A stretch of DNA of 54,972 nucleotides from a bacterium (GTDB lineage: Archaea > Nanoarchaeota > Nanoarchaeia > Woesearchaeales > UBA10216). The notes beneath the pieces were generated by a model. That model ran no database searches. It worked only from the letters and a program-made list of their open reading frames with translations, and was not told the origin of the DNA. The position numbers were made by a program, and so were the translations under genes. How positions within the stretch are numbered: position 1 is the first letter of the stretch; each line of letters opens with the position of its first letter. Of this stretch, positions 15,777 through 24,800 are shown piece by piece. The stretch covers positions 1 through 54,972 of the forward strand of contig JAAGZO010000364.1 in the NCBI GenBank assembly GCA_024206195.1, given 5' to 3'.

Positions 15777-16637
15777 ATGGATATTCGTAATGTGCAGAGG
15801 TCAGGGAATACATACTATGTGTACTTGCCAGCGTCTTGGTGTAGGCAGAATAATATAAATCCAGATTCTCAGATATCCCTGGATATGTCCTCAGAGGGCA
15901 AGCTGGTTCTTTCTCCACATACTACAAAGAAAAAGGGCGAATGCCTTGTTCTTGATCTTCCAGAGAAAGACACAAAGATTCTGAACAAGTTCATCGTCGC
16001 ATCATACCTTAATCCGGTGCGTTCATTTAAGATACGACTTGACGAGGAAATAAAGCCTCCTGAAATTCTGGATCAAAAGAGACTCTTGAGCGGAATAGAG
16101 CTTGTCGAGTTCAGTGAAAAACAGATTACATGCGAGTCCTCTGTTTCAGTTGATGATCCTGATATTCTTTTAAGAACAATGATTCGAAAACTTGTTAACA
16201 TGCTCTATCTTCTGATTAACGAGGATAATCTCGAGCTTGTTGACCGTTATGAAGAGGAAATAGATCGAAGCAACATTCTGATTGCAAAGTCAGCAATCAG
16301 CGCACTGATGTTCAAGAGAACATCAAACCTTCGCCATGTTGACCTTTATTATATCACTGTCATCTCAAAGAATCTTGAGCGCATAGCAGACAGCCTTGTT
16401 GAAAGGGATATTGACAAGAAATTCCTTAGTGATATCCTGTCCTGCATGAGAACTCTTATGAAGGTGCTGGAGAAGCTCCACTATAAAGCAACAATACCTT
16501 TTGCAAAGGAGGTTCTCAAGCTTAAGGATAAGCCAAGCAAGGGACCCAAGCAGCGAATAAAGACAGATATGATAAGAATCTCTGACATACTGATTGACTG
16601 GGCTTTAACAATTGAGATAGACAAGAAAGCAAAATAA
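15777..16637 (+). CDS. AbrB-PhoU family regulator
   Basis: A two-part regulator: an N-terminal AbrB/SpoVT swapped-hairpin DNA-binding domain (about residues 1-45, RNVQRSGNTYYVYLPASWC) followed by a PhoU-like three-helix bundle region (about 110-286, with SKNLERIADSLVE, the E/D-x3-D metal-binding pattern of PhoU). Archaeal proteins of this type are thought to control phosphate uptake. The ATG is about 27 bases after CTTTATAAATA. The palindrome GGACTAAGTCC between TATA and start suggests that it represses itself. A 38-codon membrane ORF follows two bases after the stop. Confidence 0.85.
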   Translation: MDIRNVQRSGNTYYVYLPASWCRQNNINPDSQISLDMSSEGKLVLSPHTTKKKGECLVLDLPEKDTKILNKFIVASYLNPVRSFKIRLDEEIKPPEILDQKRLLSGIELVEFSEKQITCESSVSVDDPDILLRTMIRKLVNMLYLLINEDNLELVDRYEEEIDRSNILIAKSAISALMFKRTSNLRHVDLYYITVISKNLERIADSLVERDIDKKFLSDILSCMRTLMKVLEKLHYKATIPFAKEVLKLKDKPSKGPKQRIKTDMIRISDILIDWALTIEIDKKAK

Positions 16638-16638
16638 A

Positions 16639-16755
16639 ATGGCTGTATCAATACAACTCTTTACGTATTTCTGCCTTTTAATTATTGGCATAATTCTTGG
16701 AAGAATATCGAGGGCAGTCTATATTGCTTTGACATACAAAAAGAAGTCTAACTAG
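16639..16755 (+). CDS. Small membrane protein, 38 residues
   Basis: An unlisted small gene. It begins [20 protein letters not shown], a single membrane helix at about residues 5-28, and ends with a basic tail (TYKKKSN), which predicts the C-terminus inside the cell. ATG 16639 follows the PhoU-type stop after one base, so it is likely translated from the same message. The end overlaps the convergent methylase gene by eight bases. Function unknown; a role linked to the PhoU-type regulator is only inferred from position. Confidence 0.5.
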   Translation: MAVSIQLFTYFCLLIIGIILGRISRAVYIALTYKKKSN

Positions 16756-17344
16756 ACAGCCGCCAGCACCCAACCTCTATGTTCTTAACTTTTTTCATGT
16801 GGAATTTGTGTGTTTTTTTCAGCGGCATGTAAAATCTTAGAACATGAGTAACCATGAACTTATAATCCTTTGACAGCTTGCTGATGAATTTGTATGAAGT
16901 CAGTTTATGAAAACTGTAAACAACCTTTGCAATGCTGAATGCTTTTTCAAGAAATATTTTGTCAGCATGAATCTTTTTTGTTCCAAATGGAGGATTTTGA
17001 ATAACAACATCAACCTTTTTCTTGAAGTCATTGACATCGCAGTTAACAAACTCTGCTTTTTTCATTTTATTTGCATTTTGTTTTGCAATCTCCAAAGCTT
17101 CTTCGTCGCTGTCGACAAAATAAACTTTTTTTGCACCAAGAAGCAAACATCCTATTCCAAGAATACCTGTGCCGCATCCAAGGTCTGCAACAGTTTTTCC
17201 TTTTATGTCATCACTCATGTATGCAAGCCATAGAACATCCGCTGCAATCTCTGAGTCTGTTGCATATTGCTCTTGCTTAAGCTTTGGATTATCAAATACC
17301 TTAAGCTTAGAAAGCTTGATTGCAATCTCAGATTTTGTAGGCAT
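16748..17344 (-). CDS. METTL5-like RNA/protein methyltransferase (COG2263)
   Basis: A class I SAM methyltransferase of 198 residues. SAM motif I is [14 protein letters not shown], the acidic loop is VDSDEEAL, and the catalytic motif IV is NPPFGTK, which marks N6-adenine methylases. The N-terminal [15 protein letters not shown] is typical of the COG2263/METTL5 group; the eukaryotic member methylates 18S rRNA, so small-subunit rRNA is the probable target. GTTTAAATAG lies about 26 bases before the ATG. Confidence 0.88.
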   Translation of the reverse strand: MPTKSEIAIKLSKLKVFDNPKLKQEQYATDSEIAADVLWLAYMSDDIKGKTVADLGCGTGILGIGCLLLGAKKVYFVDSDEEALEIAKQNANKMKKAEFVNCDVNDFKKKVDVVIQNPPFGTKKIHADKIFLEKAFSIAKVVYSFHKLTSYKFISKLSKDYKFMVTHVLRFYMPLKKTHKFHMKKVKNIEVGCWRLSS

Positions 17345-17384
17345 AACTGTGTGGAGTTTTATTACCTATTTAAACCATTGCATT

Positions 17385-17513
17385 TCATGCACCATTACTC
17401 AATTTTCTTCTTGTTTCTGCTACGCAATCATTCTTAAGTTTTTTTTCGCAACCCTTGCAGAGCTCATCTTCTTCAATGTGCATCCCAAATGCCCTGCACT
17501 TTTCCTTACTCAT
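17385..17513 (-). CDS. Small Cys-rich protein
   Basis: A 42-residue protein with cysteines in EKCRAFGMHIEEDELCKGCEKK-type spacing (C6, C20, C23, C31), enough for one zinc site. I start at ATG 17513 because GGGGTG stands six bases upstream; a longer frame from GTG 17579 is possible and would add 22 residues. A TATA-like run (TATATATAAAATATAA on this strand) lies at about 17585-17600. No family recognised. Confidence 0.45.
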   Translation of the reverse strand: MSKEKCRAFGMHIEEDELCKGCEKKLKNDCVAETRRKLSNGA

Positions 17514-17653
17514 AGAAACACCCCTGAGTTTTTTCTCACACAGTTCAACGCAATTCCGCAAAACTATTAATAATTTCACCTTATATTTTATATATACATC
17601 TAGTCAATCACCACTTTGATATACTAACCTGCAAGGCCGGATTTTAAAAAAGA

Positions 17654-17661
17654 TTTATATA
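17654..17661 (+). promoter_or_regulatory. TATA box of the LamG surface protein gene
   Basis: TTTATATA about 28 bases before the ATG at 17687, implying a leaderless or nearly leaderless message. Confidence 0.6.
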
Positions 17662-17686
17662 CCAGTAACTAGATATTACTACTTTC

Positions 17687-20600
17687 ATGCTGAAAAAGAG
17701 GTTTTTAACAGCACTAGCGGGATTACTCTGGGTATTCCTTTCTATGATGTTTGTTTCTGCTTGTGCTGTTGATGGAGATTGTAATGACTGGGAATACTGT
17801 GATACTGGTGTTTGCCAGGATGTTTCTTGTCCAAATCCTCATGTGACCTCTGATTGTTCTGCTTTGTTTCCGAGCTGTCCAGGAACCTATACATGTAATA
17901 TTGTTACATATGATGAGGTTCCAGTTAGTCACTCTTGTGGTTCAAGTATAATCTGGGATTGTGTTCCTACAGATATAGGTTTTATAGAACCAACACCCGA
18001 GGATGGTGCAGTTCTTTACGCTGGAGACATCAGCATAAATGTTTTTGTTGATTCAAGTTATGACAGTTCATTCATTGACTGGAATCGCTTGTTAAAAGCT
18101 TACTGGGATTTTGAAGAAGGCGCTGGAAGTACAGCAGGCGATACATCAACCCATAGTCACACCGGAACATTAGAGGACAGCCCTCAATGGGTTCCAGGTA
18201 TTCGCGGTGATGCTCTTTATTTTGATGGTGGTGATAATGGTGGTTATATTAATGCTGGTAATTCCCCTGACTACAATCTTGTAGGAAAAGATCATACCTT
18301 GGAAACCTGGTTTAGGCTTCTTAATCAGGTTAACAAGTCAGAAATGACTGGTGTTTTTAATCGTTTCACCTGGCTTCAGTCAGGAGGGCCTCAGGAGGGA
18401 TATAAGCTCTATCATTATGGTACCTCTGGCAGGCTAAACTTTGTAGAGTATGGAGCAGATGAAGCAGCTCATGATCACATAGGGATTCGCCCTGCACCAA
18501 ATTATATGGATGATACCTGGCATCACTTTGCAGGTGTTGTAACTCAGAATGATAAAACTGCCCGTTATTACATTGATGGAGTAGAACTAGAACAGGATAC
18601 TTTTACATTTACAGTTGATTCAGACAGGAATCTTACTCTTGGAGAATATGGTGGTTCCTTGCTTGGCGAGCTTGATGAGATGAGACTCTGGCATCGCGCT
18701 CTAAGTCCAGATGAAGTTGAAGATTCGCATGATGCTGATAATCTTGTATCACAGGATTTCAGCAGCCTTGGTCCAGGAACATTTGAATTCTATGCATATG
18801 CAATTGATGCTGCAGGAAACACTGTGCAGACAGAGACAAGGACTATTACAATTGCTGCTCCTGCTGAGATTTATTTTATTTCTCCTCCAACACCTGATGA
18901 TGCTGATACTGTTTTTGATGATGAGGTCACAATTTCAACCCATCTTGAAGGTAGAACAAGTACACTCATTGACTGGGACCGCTCTTTGACTGGTTTCTGG
19001 AGTTTTGATGAAAATGATGGAGTAATAGCTGCTGATAACTCAACATATGGTAATGACGCAGATTTACTGTATGGTGCTGCATGGACAGACGGACAGTTTG
19101 GCAGCAGCGGAAGATTCGATGGAATCAATGATTATGTAAACGCAGGAAATGAACCAGAATACCCTGTTGCAACACAAAACTTCACCATAGAGGGCTGGTA
19201 TAAGACTGATGGTAACCTTGTTGACTCTTATGGCCTGCTTTTCGGAAGATACAATGGATTCAATGGTTACATGACATCTTTTGAGCCAGATGGACGTGTC
19301 GTTGTTACGATCAAAACAGATACTGATACTTATCAGGTCAAATCAGCTCCAATTTTTAATGACAATCAGTGGCACCATGTTGCTTATGTTCATGACGCAG
19401 CAAGAAAAAGAGCCTATATACATCTTGATGGCGGAACTCCTTCAGCGGTTTTCTACACAGGAACCCCGGTTGACTGCGCATGCCCATTCAATATTGGAGG
19501 CATAGCTTATAATAATAGTTTCAATGGTTCAATTGATGAAGTAAAGGTCTGGAACCGAGCTTTAAGTCAGGAGGAAATAGAGGCTTCATATGATGCATCA
19601 GCAGGAACATTCACGCATACATTTGAAGGAATTTTGCCTGGAAGTTATAATTTCTATTCATATGCCACAGATTCCACAGGCATGTCAGATATAACATATA
19701 CCCGGACAGTTTTTGTTAGCGCAGGTTCATCTGGAATAAACTTTACAGCACCAACACCTGCTGATGGTGCACTTGTTTGCGAGGGAACAGATGTAACAAT
19801 AACTGTCGACGTTGATGCGAGCTATGGCAGCTCTTTCATTGACTTTGACGATTCTTTGGTTGGTTACTGGGATTTTGAAGATAATGCTGGCACAACCGCA
19901 GAAGATAAATCATCTTATAATCATGATGCAATCTTTGCTGGTACTGGAAGTACTGATCCTCAGTGGGTTCCAGGTGTACGCGGCGATGCTCTTTATTTTG
20001 ATGGTGGCGATGATGTCAAATATCTTAATGCTAGTAACTTCCCTGAGTATGACCTTGCAAGCATTGATCACACACTTGAAGGCTGGTTTAGGATTCCAAT
20101 ACAGCCAAACAAATCAAGATTCTTCCACATTTTCGATCGTTTCACATATACAGTAGCAGGAGGTCCTCATAGAGGCTATAAGGTCTATGGTATGGAGTCT
20201 AGTGGTGAGGCACGTATGGCAACACCAGAATTTGGGACTGGAGCGCTTCTCCAACTTTATCCCTCCACTGATTACAGGGATAACACCTGGCATCACTTTG
20301 CTTCTGTTGTTGATCAATCCTCAGGAATAGCTCGTTTATACATTGATGGCGTAGAGGTTGAACAGGATAATGACTTTTCAAATTTGGATGATGATAACAC
20401 GGATCTTGATATAGGGGAAGAGTGGCTTGGAGATCTTGATGAGCTTAAGATTTGGCGCAGGGCTCTAAGCCTTGATGAGATCAGGGATTCATTCAATGCA
20501 GATACAACCTTGACACGAACATTCAGCGGTCTAACACCAGGAACATACACATACTATGCGTATGCAATCGACTCATCTGGAAACATTGCCCAGACAGAAA

Positions 20601-22486
20601 CAAGATCCTTTGATGTTTCTTCATGTGACATGCAGTTTATACCCCCAACACCTGAGGATAGTGCTGTTGTATGCGGTGATGAAGTAACAATCACGGCTTC
20701 TCTTAATCCTGGCTATCAAAGCGCGTTCATTGATTGGAATACATCCTTGGTTGGTTACTGGGACTTTGATGATGCTGGAGGAGTTACTGCAGGCGATACC
20801 TCAACATATGGCAATACCGGAGATTTGATCAATGGTTCTTCATGGGACTCTGGCAGAATAGGAGGTTCTGTTAGGTTTAGTGGAGGAGGAAACCAGGTGG
20901 TTGAAATTCCTTATGATGATACTTTAGCAAATACAGAAGGCACCTTTTCTTTCTGGTTTAACCTGGATGTGTTAGGAAGAGCGCAACCAATATTGCAGAA
21001 GGATGAGCTGTGGTGTACTGGAGACTGTGGTCATTTTACCGTAGGTTATAATATAATGACCTCTCAGATTCCTCCAAATAAAATTGCAGCAAGACTTCAA
21101 AATGAGGGTACAGGTCCTTTTTCTGAGGACTGGTACTACATTGTTATGCACGATGATAGTATACTCACTCCTGTTCCTGGAGTATGGTATCATGGAGCAG
21201 TAACATATGGTGTTGGCGGTCTTAAATTATATATTAACGGCGTTTTGCATGATACCAATGACACATCAGAAAAAGGCATGGAGAATAATAACATTCCTTT
21301 AAAGATAGGAAGGACATACAGCGGAGCTATGTTCGATGGAAGAATTGATGAAGTAACACAGTGGAGCAGACAGCTTAATCAGGCGGAAATAGCTGATTTA
21401 TACAATGTAGGTCTGGACGATGTGGTTACAAGAACATTCTCTAATTTGCCTCGCGGAAACTATACCTTCTACGCACATGGAAGAGACAGTTCTGGCAATA
21501 TTGTAGCAACAGAGACAAGAACAATAACTGTTGGATGTCTGGAATACAAGAAATGCGCTGATGGCGTTTGCAATACTGACCTTAATGATAAAGCATTCTG
21601 CAATTCCAACACCTCTTGTGTTAACAATGGAATTTGTTATCCTGCTATTGAGCCTTTTACTGAGCTTGTTCAGACTACTATGGAAGGCTCTCCAGCAAAT
21701 TTCTGTGATGGTTTTGATGAAGAAACATGTACTTTAATGCTTGGCTGTGAATATGTTTCAAACAACTGCGAAAAAAAATCAGAAATAGAGTTTGCAGATC
21801 TTTTCATGGATATGGATTCAACAAATGATCTTTCTCTTAGTTTTGATCTTGAAGATGGAAAATACTTTTATAAGGATGTTAATAATGGGCTAAATGGTGA
21901 TGAGGTTTGTGATCCAGGAACCTGGATTGCTGTTTATGGTAATATTACTGGAGTAGTTACTGATGTTGATGGCACTCCAGTTGAAGGTGCTAATGTAACG
22001 ATTTTGGGTGAGGACCGTGCTACAGTTACAAATGTAACTGGCGGTTATGAATTTATTGATGTGGGCTTTGGCCCATATGACTTTATTGCTTCTTCATACA
22101 ATTTCTCAGATACTCTTATTTTCAGTGAACTAGTTCCTGGTTTCGGCACATTGGAACTTGACTTTACATTGGGTTATGGAGACAGTTTGTGTCAGGCTGA
22201 CTGTACATATTCTAGTGATAATGAGTGTCATGATTCATGCCATGGAACAAATGGTTGCATGTTCTTTGACAGCATTTCTCAGGCAGCATGTCATGAAGAA
22301 GGAAAAAGCTTTAGAGTTCCATATGGCAGCGGCGGGCTGATGGTGCAGTGTTGTGAAGGCAGTCCTTACACACCTAGGCTTATAGCTGCAACAACAGAGG
22401 TAGATGCACTCAACATAGCACGTGTAATAAGAAACGTCTGGTTTGAGGGTCGCCTTGTTAAGCTTGTTGTAGATGTCTTTGATTAA
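17687..22486 (+). CDS. Giant secreted LamG-repeat surface protein
   Basis: A 1599-residue exported protein. Residues 1-27 form a signal peptide, and a short Cys-rich part follows (to about 95). Four LamG/concanavalin-like modules start at about residues 137, 430, 722 and 1019, each recognised by a Y/F-W-x-F-(D/E)-(D/E) entry, a GxWYKT or GWFR strand and WHHFAxVV. Each is preceded by an Ig-like strand set (PTPEDGA...) and ends with YAYAIDSSGN-type text. A carboxypeptidase-regulatory beta-sandwich (GVVTDVDGTPVEGANVTILG) lies at about 1425-1500, then a Cys-rich end with VQCCEGSPY. No C-terminal anchor is seen. Such modules usually bind sugars or proteins on cell surfaces; attachment to a host cell is inference. 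Confidence 0.85.
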   Translation: MLKKRFLTALAGLLWVFLSMMFVSACAVDGDCNDWEYCDTGVCQDVSCPNPHVTSDCSALFPSCPGTYTCNIVTYDEVPVSHSCGSSIIWDCVPTDIGFIEPTPEDGAVLYAGDISINVFVDSSYDSSFIDWNRLLKAYWDFEEGAGSTAGDTSTHSHTGTLEDSPQWVPGIRGDALYFDGGDNGGYINAGNSPDYNLVGKDHTLETWFRLLNQVNKSEMTGVFNRFTWLQSGGPQEGYKLYHYGTSGRLNFVEYGADEAAHDHIGIRPAPNYMDDTWHHFAGVVTQNDKTARYYIDGVELEQDTFTFTVDSDRNLTLGEYGGSLLGELDEMRLWHRALSPDEVEDSHDADNLVSQDFSSLGPGTFEFYAYAIDAAGNTVQTETRTITIAAPAEIYFISPPTPDDADTVFDDEVTISTHLEGRTSTLIDWDRSLTGFWSFDENDGVIAADNSTYGNDADLLYGAAWTDGQFGSSGRFDGINDYVNAGNEPEYPVATQNFTIEGWYKTDGNLVDSYGLLFGRYNGFNGYMTSFEPDGRVVVTIKTDTDTYQVKSAPIFNDNQWHHVAYVHDAARKRAYIHLDGGTPSAVFYTGTPVDCACPFNIGGIAYNNSFNGSIDEVKVWNRALSQEEIEASYDASAGTFTHTFEGILPGSYNFYSYATDSTGMSDITYTRTVFVSAGSSGINFTAPTPADGALVCEGTDVTITVDVDASYGSSFIDFDDSLVGYWDFEDNAGTTAEDKSSYNHDAIFAGTGSTDPQWVPGVRGDALYFDGGDDVKYLNASNFPEYDLASIDHTLEGWFRIPIQPNKSRFFHIFDRFTYTVAGGPHRGYKVYGMESSGEARMATPEFGTGALLQLYPSTDYRDNTWHHFASVVDQSSGIARLYIDGVEVEQDNDFSNLDDDNTDLDIGEEWLGDLDELKIWRRALSLDEIRDSFNADTTLTRTFSGLTPGTYTYYAYAIDSSGNIAQTETRSFDVSSCDMQFIPPTPEDSAVVCGDEVTITASLNPGYQSAFIDWNTSLVGYWDFDDAGGVTAGDTSTYGNTGDLINGSSWDSGRIGGSVRFSGGGNQVVEIPYDDTLANTEGTFSFWFNLDVLGRAQPILQKDELWCTGDCGHFTVGYNIMTSQIPPNKIAARLQNEGTGPFSEDWYYIVMHDDSILTPVPGVWYHGAVTYGVGGLKLYINGVLHDTNDTSEKGMENNNIPLKIGRTYSGAMFDGRIDEVTQWSRQLNQAEIADLYNVGLDDVVTRTFSNLPRGNYTFYAHGRDSSGNIVATETRTITVGCLEYKKCADGVCNTDLNDKAFCNSNTSCVNNGICYPAIEPFTELVQTTMEGSPANFCDGFDEETCTLMLGCEYVSNNCEKKSEIEFADLFMDMDSTNDLSLSFDLEDGKYFYKDVNNGLNGDEVCDPGTWIAVYGNITGVVTDVDGTPVEGANVTILGEDRATVTNVTGGYEFIDVGFGPYDFIASSYNFSDTLIFSELVPGFGTLELDFTLGYGDSLCQADCTYSSDNECHDSCHGTNGCMFFDSISQAACHEEGKSFRVPYGSGGLMVQCCEGSPYTPRLIAATTEVDALNIARVIRNVWFEGRLVKLVVDVFD

Positions 22487-22564
22487 AACCTATCTTCTTG
22501 AGAACAGAAAACTATTTAAATGAGCACCTTCAATGTTTGTCTTCTGCTTGGGGGCATATAGACG

Positions 22565-23092
22565 ATGCAAAACACACTATTATTCAATTCTGACCATGAT
22601 GTCAAGAGTCTAAAGCACGAGTTTGACCTTGCATTGAATGGAATCAAAGAAGAGTTTGAAGACCACCTTGCAAGCATTAATGATAACACAAACGAGATAC
22701 AGGCAAATCACGAATACCTTTCTATGCTTGATGAGAAAATCAACAAGCTTGATGAGAAAATCGAGCAACTGCAGTTCATGATAAAGCATAATGGAAAACT
22801 CCCTTCTGAGGATACTGTTAAAATAGAGCTTACTGAAAAGGAGAAAGAGGTGTTCCTTTCATTGTACACATCAGAAAAGCCGTTAACTTACGCTGAAATA
22901 GCTAAAGACCTTAGGGAAAGTGAGTTCCTTGTCAGAAGCTACATAACCAACCTTATTGAAAAAGGAGTTCCTGTTAAGAAACGTTACGTGAAGTCACTAC
23001 CTTACCTTTCGATTGATGTCAAGTTCAAGGAACTTCAGGCAAGGTCGAATGTTCTTAATATTACACAAAGAAGTGTTGCTGAGTTCTGTTAA
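22565..23092 (+). CDS. Coiled-coil winged-helix regulator
   Basis: A 175-residue protein with a helical, heptad-rich N-terminal half (SMLDEKINKLDEKIEQLQ at about residues 58-75) and a winged-helix domain at about 90-150 (LTEKEKEVFLSLYT, LTYAEIAKDLRESEFLVRSY, then GVPVKKRYV as the wing). GGGGG lies nine bases before the ATG and CTATTTAAAT further upstream. It ends two bases before a zinc-ribbon gene, so the two form an operon. Probably a DNA-binding protein that dimerises through the coiled coil; its targets are unknown. Confidence 0.7.
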   Translation: MQNTLLFNSDHDVKSLKHEFDLALNGIKEEFEDHLASINDNTNEIQANHEYLSMLDEKINKLDEKIEQLQFMIKHNGKLPSEDTVKIELTEKEKEVFLSLYTSEKPLTYAEIAKDLRESEFLVRSYITNLIEKGVPVKKRYVKSLPYLSIDVKFKELQARSNVLNITQRSVAEFC

Positions 23093-23094
23093 AC

Positions 23095-23418
23095 ATGTAT
23101 TCTAAAAAAGTATACGGACAGACAAGAGTAGAGTCCTGTCCATTCTGCAATAAGCGTGCTTTAGCTGAGAACCCTCAGGGCGTTCCTGTGTGCATGGCAC
23201 ACAAAAACGAGTATCTTGACTTAAGGTGTGTCTGCAAAGAGCCTCTTGAAATAAAAAAAGGAAAATGGGGCCCGTATTTTCATTGCATGAATTGCGGTAA
23301 CATATCCTTTAACAAGGGAATGTCAATGAATCCTCCTGTTAAGGAAAAAAAGAAAGAAGAGAAGAAAGAAGAACCAAAAGAAAGAGAGGTGCGTTCTGAT
23401 GAATTGGATCTTATTTAA
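23095..23418 (+). CDS. Double zinc-ribbon protein
   Basis: A 107-residue protein with two cysteine sets: ESCPFCNKRAL...VCMAHK, and LRCVCKEPLEIKKG...FHCMNCGN. The second resembles the C4 zinc fingers at the end of topoisomerase I, which bind single-stranded nucleic acid. A Lys/Glu tail (KEKKKEEKKEEPKERE) ends the protein. It follows the winged-helix gene after two bases. I infer a nucleic-acid-binding partner of that regulator; the family is not named with confidence. Confidence 0.7.
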   Translation: MYSKKVYGQTRVESCPFCNKRALAENPQGVPVCMAHKNEYLDLRCVCKEPLEIKKGKWGPYFHCMNCGNISFNKGMSMNPPVKEKKKEEKKEEPKEREVRSDELDLI

Positions 23419-23454
23419 AATTGCGCAGGGTTATAATTTAGTGCGCAATTTTAA
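23415..23454 (+). repeat. 12-base perfect inverted repeat over the stop codon
   Basis: TTAAAATTGCGC (23415-23426) and GCGCAATTTTAA (23443-23454) are perfect complements around a 16-base loop. The left arm includes the stop codon of the zinc-ribbon gene. As RNA it would form a stable hairpin at the end of the message. Confidence 0.65.
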
Positions 23455-23459
23455 ATTCC

Positions 23460-23487
23460 AAAAACGCGCCTCGGAAGGCGAGTTTTT
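23460..23487. terminator. Bidirectional hairpin terminator
   Basis: CGCCT-CGGA-AGGCG (23467-23480) is extended by AAAAAC/GTTTTT across one mismatch, giving a hairpin with a T-run on both strands. It lies between convergent genes ending at 23418 and 23493, where a shared terminator is expected. Confidence 0.65.
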
Positions 23488-23492
23488 GTTAT

Positions 23493-24800
23493 CTAAGCTG
23501 AGTACTTCTCGATCTGCTCAAGCAATTCTTCTGTTGTTACTGGTCCAGGTTTTTTTCCTTGTGCATCGATTCTCACCTTCAGTTCAAGTGTTCTGCGGGT
23601 TATCTCTGCGATGTCTGCCCCGGAAAATCCGTCGCTTTTTTCTACAACAGATGAATAAGTAATATCCTTGAAAAGTTCTCTTCCTGCAATCTCCTCTGCC
23701 TTTCTTATATGGACTCTAAAAACAGCATCTCTTGCTTCATTGTCTGGCAGCGGCACCTCAATTATTCTGTCCATTCTTCCTGGTCTCAATAATGCATAAT
23801 CAATCGCTTCAAGCTGGTTTGTTGCACCAACAACCATTATGTTTTCAACACTTGCTAATCCATCGATGTTCTCCAGCATTGTGCTCACGATTCTCCTTGA
23901 TGCTTCATAGGAGCCATCTCTTTGTGGAGCAAGAGAATCAAGCTCATCAAAGAATACAATTGCTCTTTCATCCTTCTTTGCAAGGTCAAATACGTGTTGC
24001 ATTATCTTCTCTGATGCACCATACCATTTTGATGTCACATCAGATACCTTAATGTGGTAGAACTTTGCACTTGCTTCATTTGCAAGGGCTTTTGCCAGCA
24101 GTGTTTTTCCTGTTCCAGGTGGGCCATGCATTAATACCCCTTTAGCTGGTTTTGTTCCCCACTTTGTGTAAAGTTTTGTATTCTTTAGCGCAAAGCACAA
24201 CCCTTTAAGTTCTTCTTTTGCTTCATGTTGTCCGCCTATGTCCTCAAAGCTTGTTTCACCAAAATAATTAATGCTTGCCACATATCCATCAATCTCAACA
24301 CATAATCCATCACTTCTTGCGCAATACTCTGCTTTTTCCATTGTTTTCCTGTAGAACCATTCAGTTGTTTCTGCAATGTCATCTATGCTTTTGTTTTTCA
24401 GTGAAGAAAGAAGTTCCATATGTGGTGTTATTATATTGTCCACAGTTTTGAAGTTGCCTTTGCTTATTCCAGAAAAGCTGGGAATCTGTTGCGCAATATC
24501 ACTTAGTTCATTTGTTTTCTCATTTTTTATTCTGAACTCTTTTCTGAGCTGCTCGAGCCCGTAGCTCATGGATGCATATGCTGCAAATGCCTCTCTTGAA
24601 GGAATAACATCTGTTACAGCATCATAACATGCAGGAACACTTTCAATTATATCACAGAGTGCCGCCTCTTTTCTTGTCTGCTTTTTTCCTGTTGTTAAAA
24701 TGTCATGCAGCCTGTAAACCCCTGAAAATAGTGTTTCATAGCGCTCCTTTTTCTCTTTCAGGAGCGCTCCATCTACTGCATACATTTTACTATAATCCAC
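23493..24800 (-). CDS. AAA ATPase with novel helical N-terminal domain
   Basis: A single-AAA-domain ATPase of 435 residues. Walker A is GPPGTGKT (226-233), Walker B IVFFDE (281-286), sensor 1 GATN (325-328), arginine finger region RRIV and RPGRMDR (339-345), and C-terminal DGFSGADI. The pore loop KWYGASEK (258-265) is of the aromatic Vps4/Cdc48 type that threads or pulls on protein partners. Residues 1-165 are helical and match no family I know, so this is neither PAN nor Cdc48. GTG 24800 overlaps the coiled-coil gene by 11 bases; ATG 24785 is an alternative. Third gene of an operon with that coiled-coil protein and an exported protein. Confidence 0.82.
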   Translation of the reverse strand: MDYSKMYAVDGALLKEKKERYETLFSGVYRLHDILTTGKKQTRKEAALCDIIESVPACYDAVTDVIPSREAFAAYASMSYGLEQLRKEFRIKNEKTNELSDIAQQIPSFSGISKGNFKTVDNIITPHMELLSSLKNKSIDDIAETTEWFYRKTMEKAEYCARSDGLCVEIDGYVASINYFGETSFEDIGGQHEAKEELKGLCFALKNTKLYTKWGTKPAKGVLMHGPPGTGKTLLAKALANEASAKFYHIKVSDVTSKWYGASEKIMQHVFDLAKKDERAIVFFDELDSLAPQRDGSYEASRRIVSTMLENIDGLASVENIMVVGATNQLEAIDYALLRPGRMDRIIEVPLPDNEARDAVFRVHIRKAEEIAGRELFKDITYSSVVEKSDGFSGADIAEITRRTLELKVRIDAQGKKPGPVTTEELLEQIEKYSA

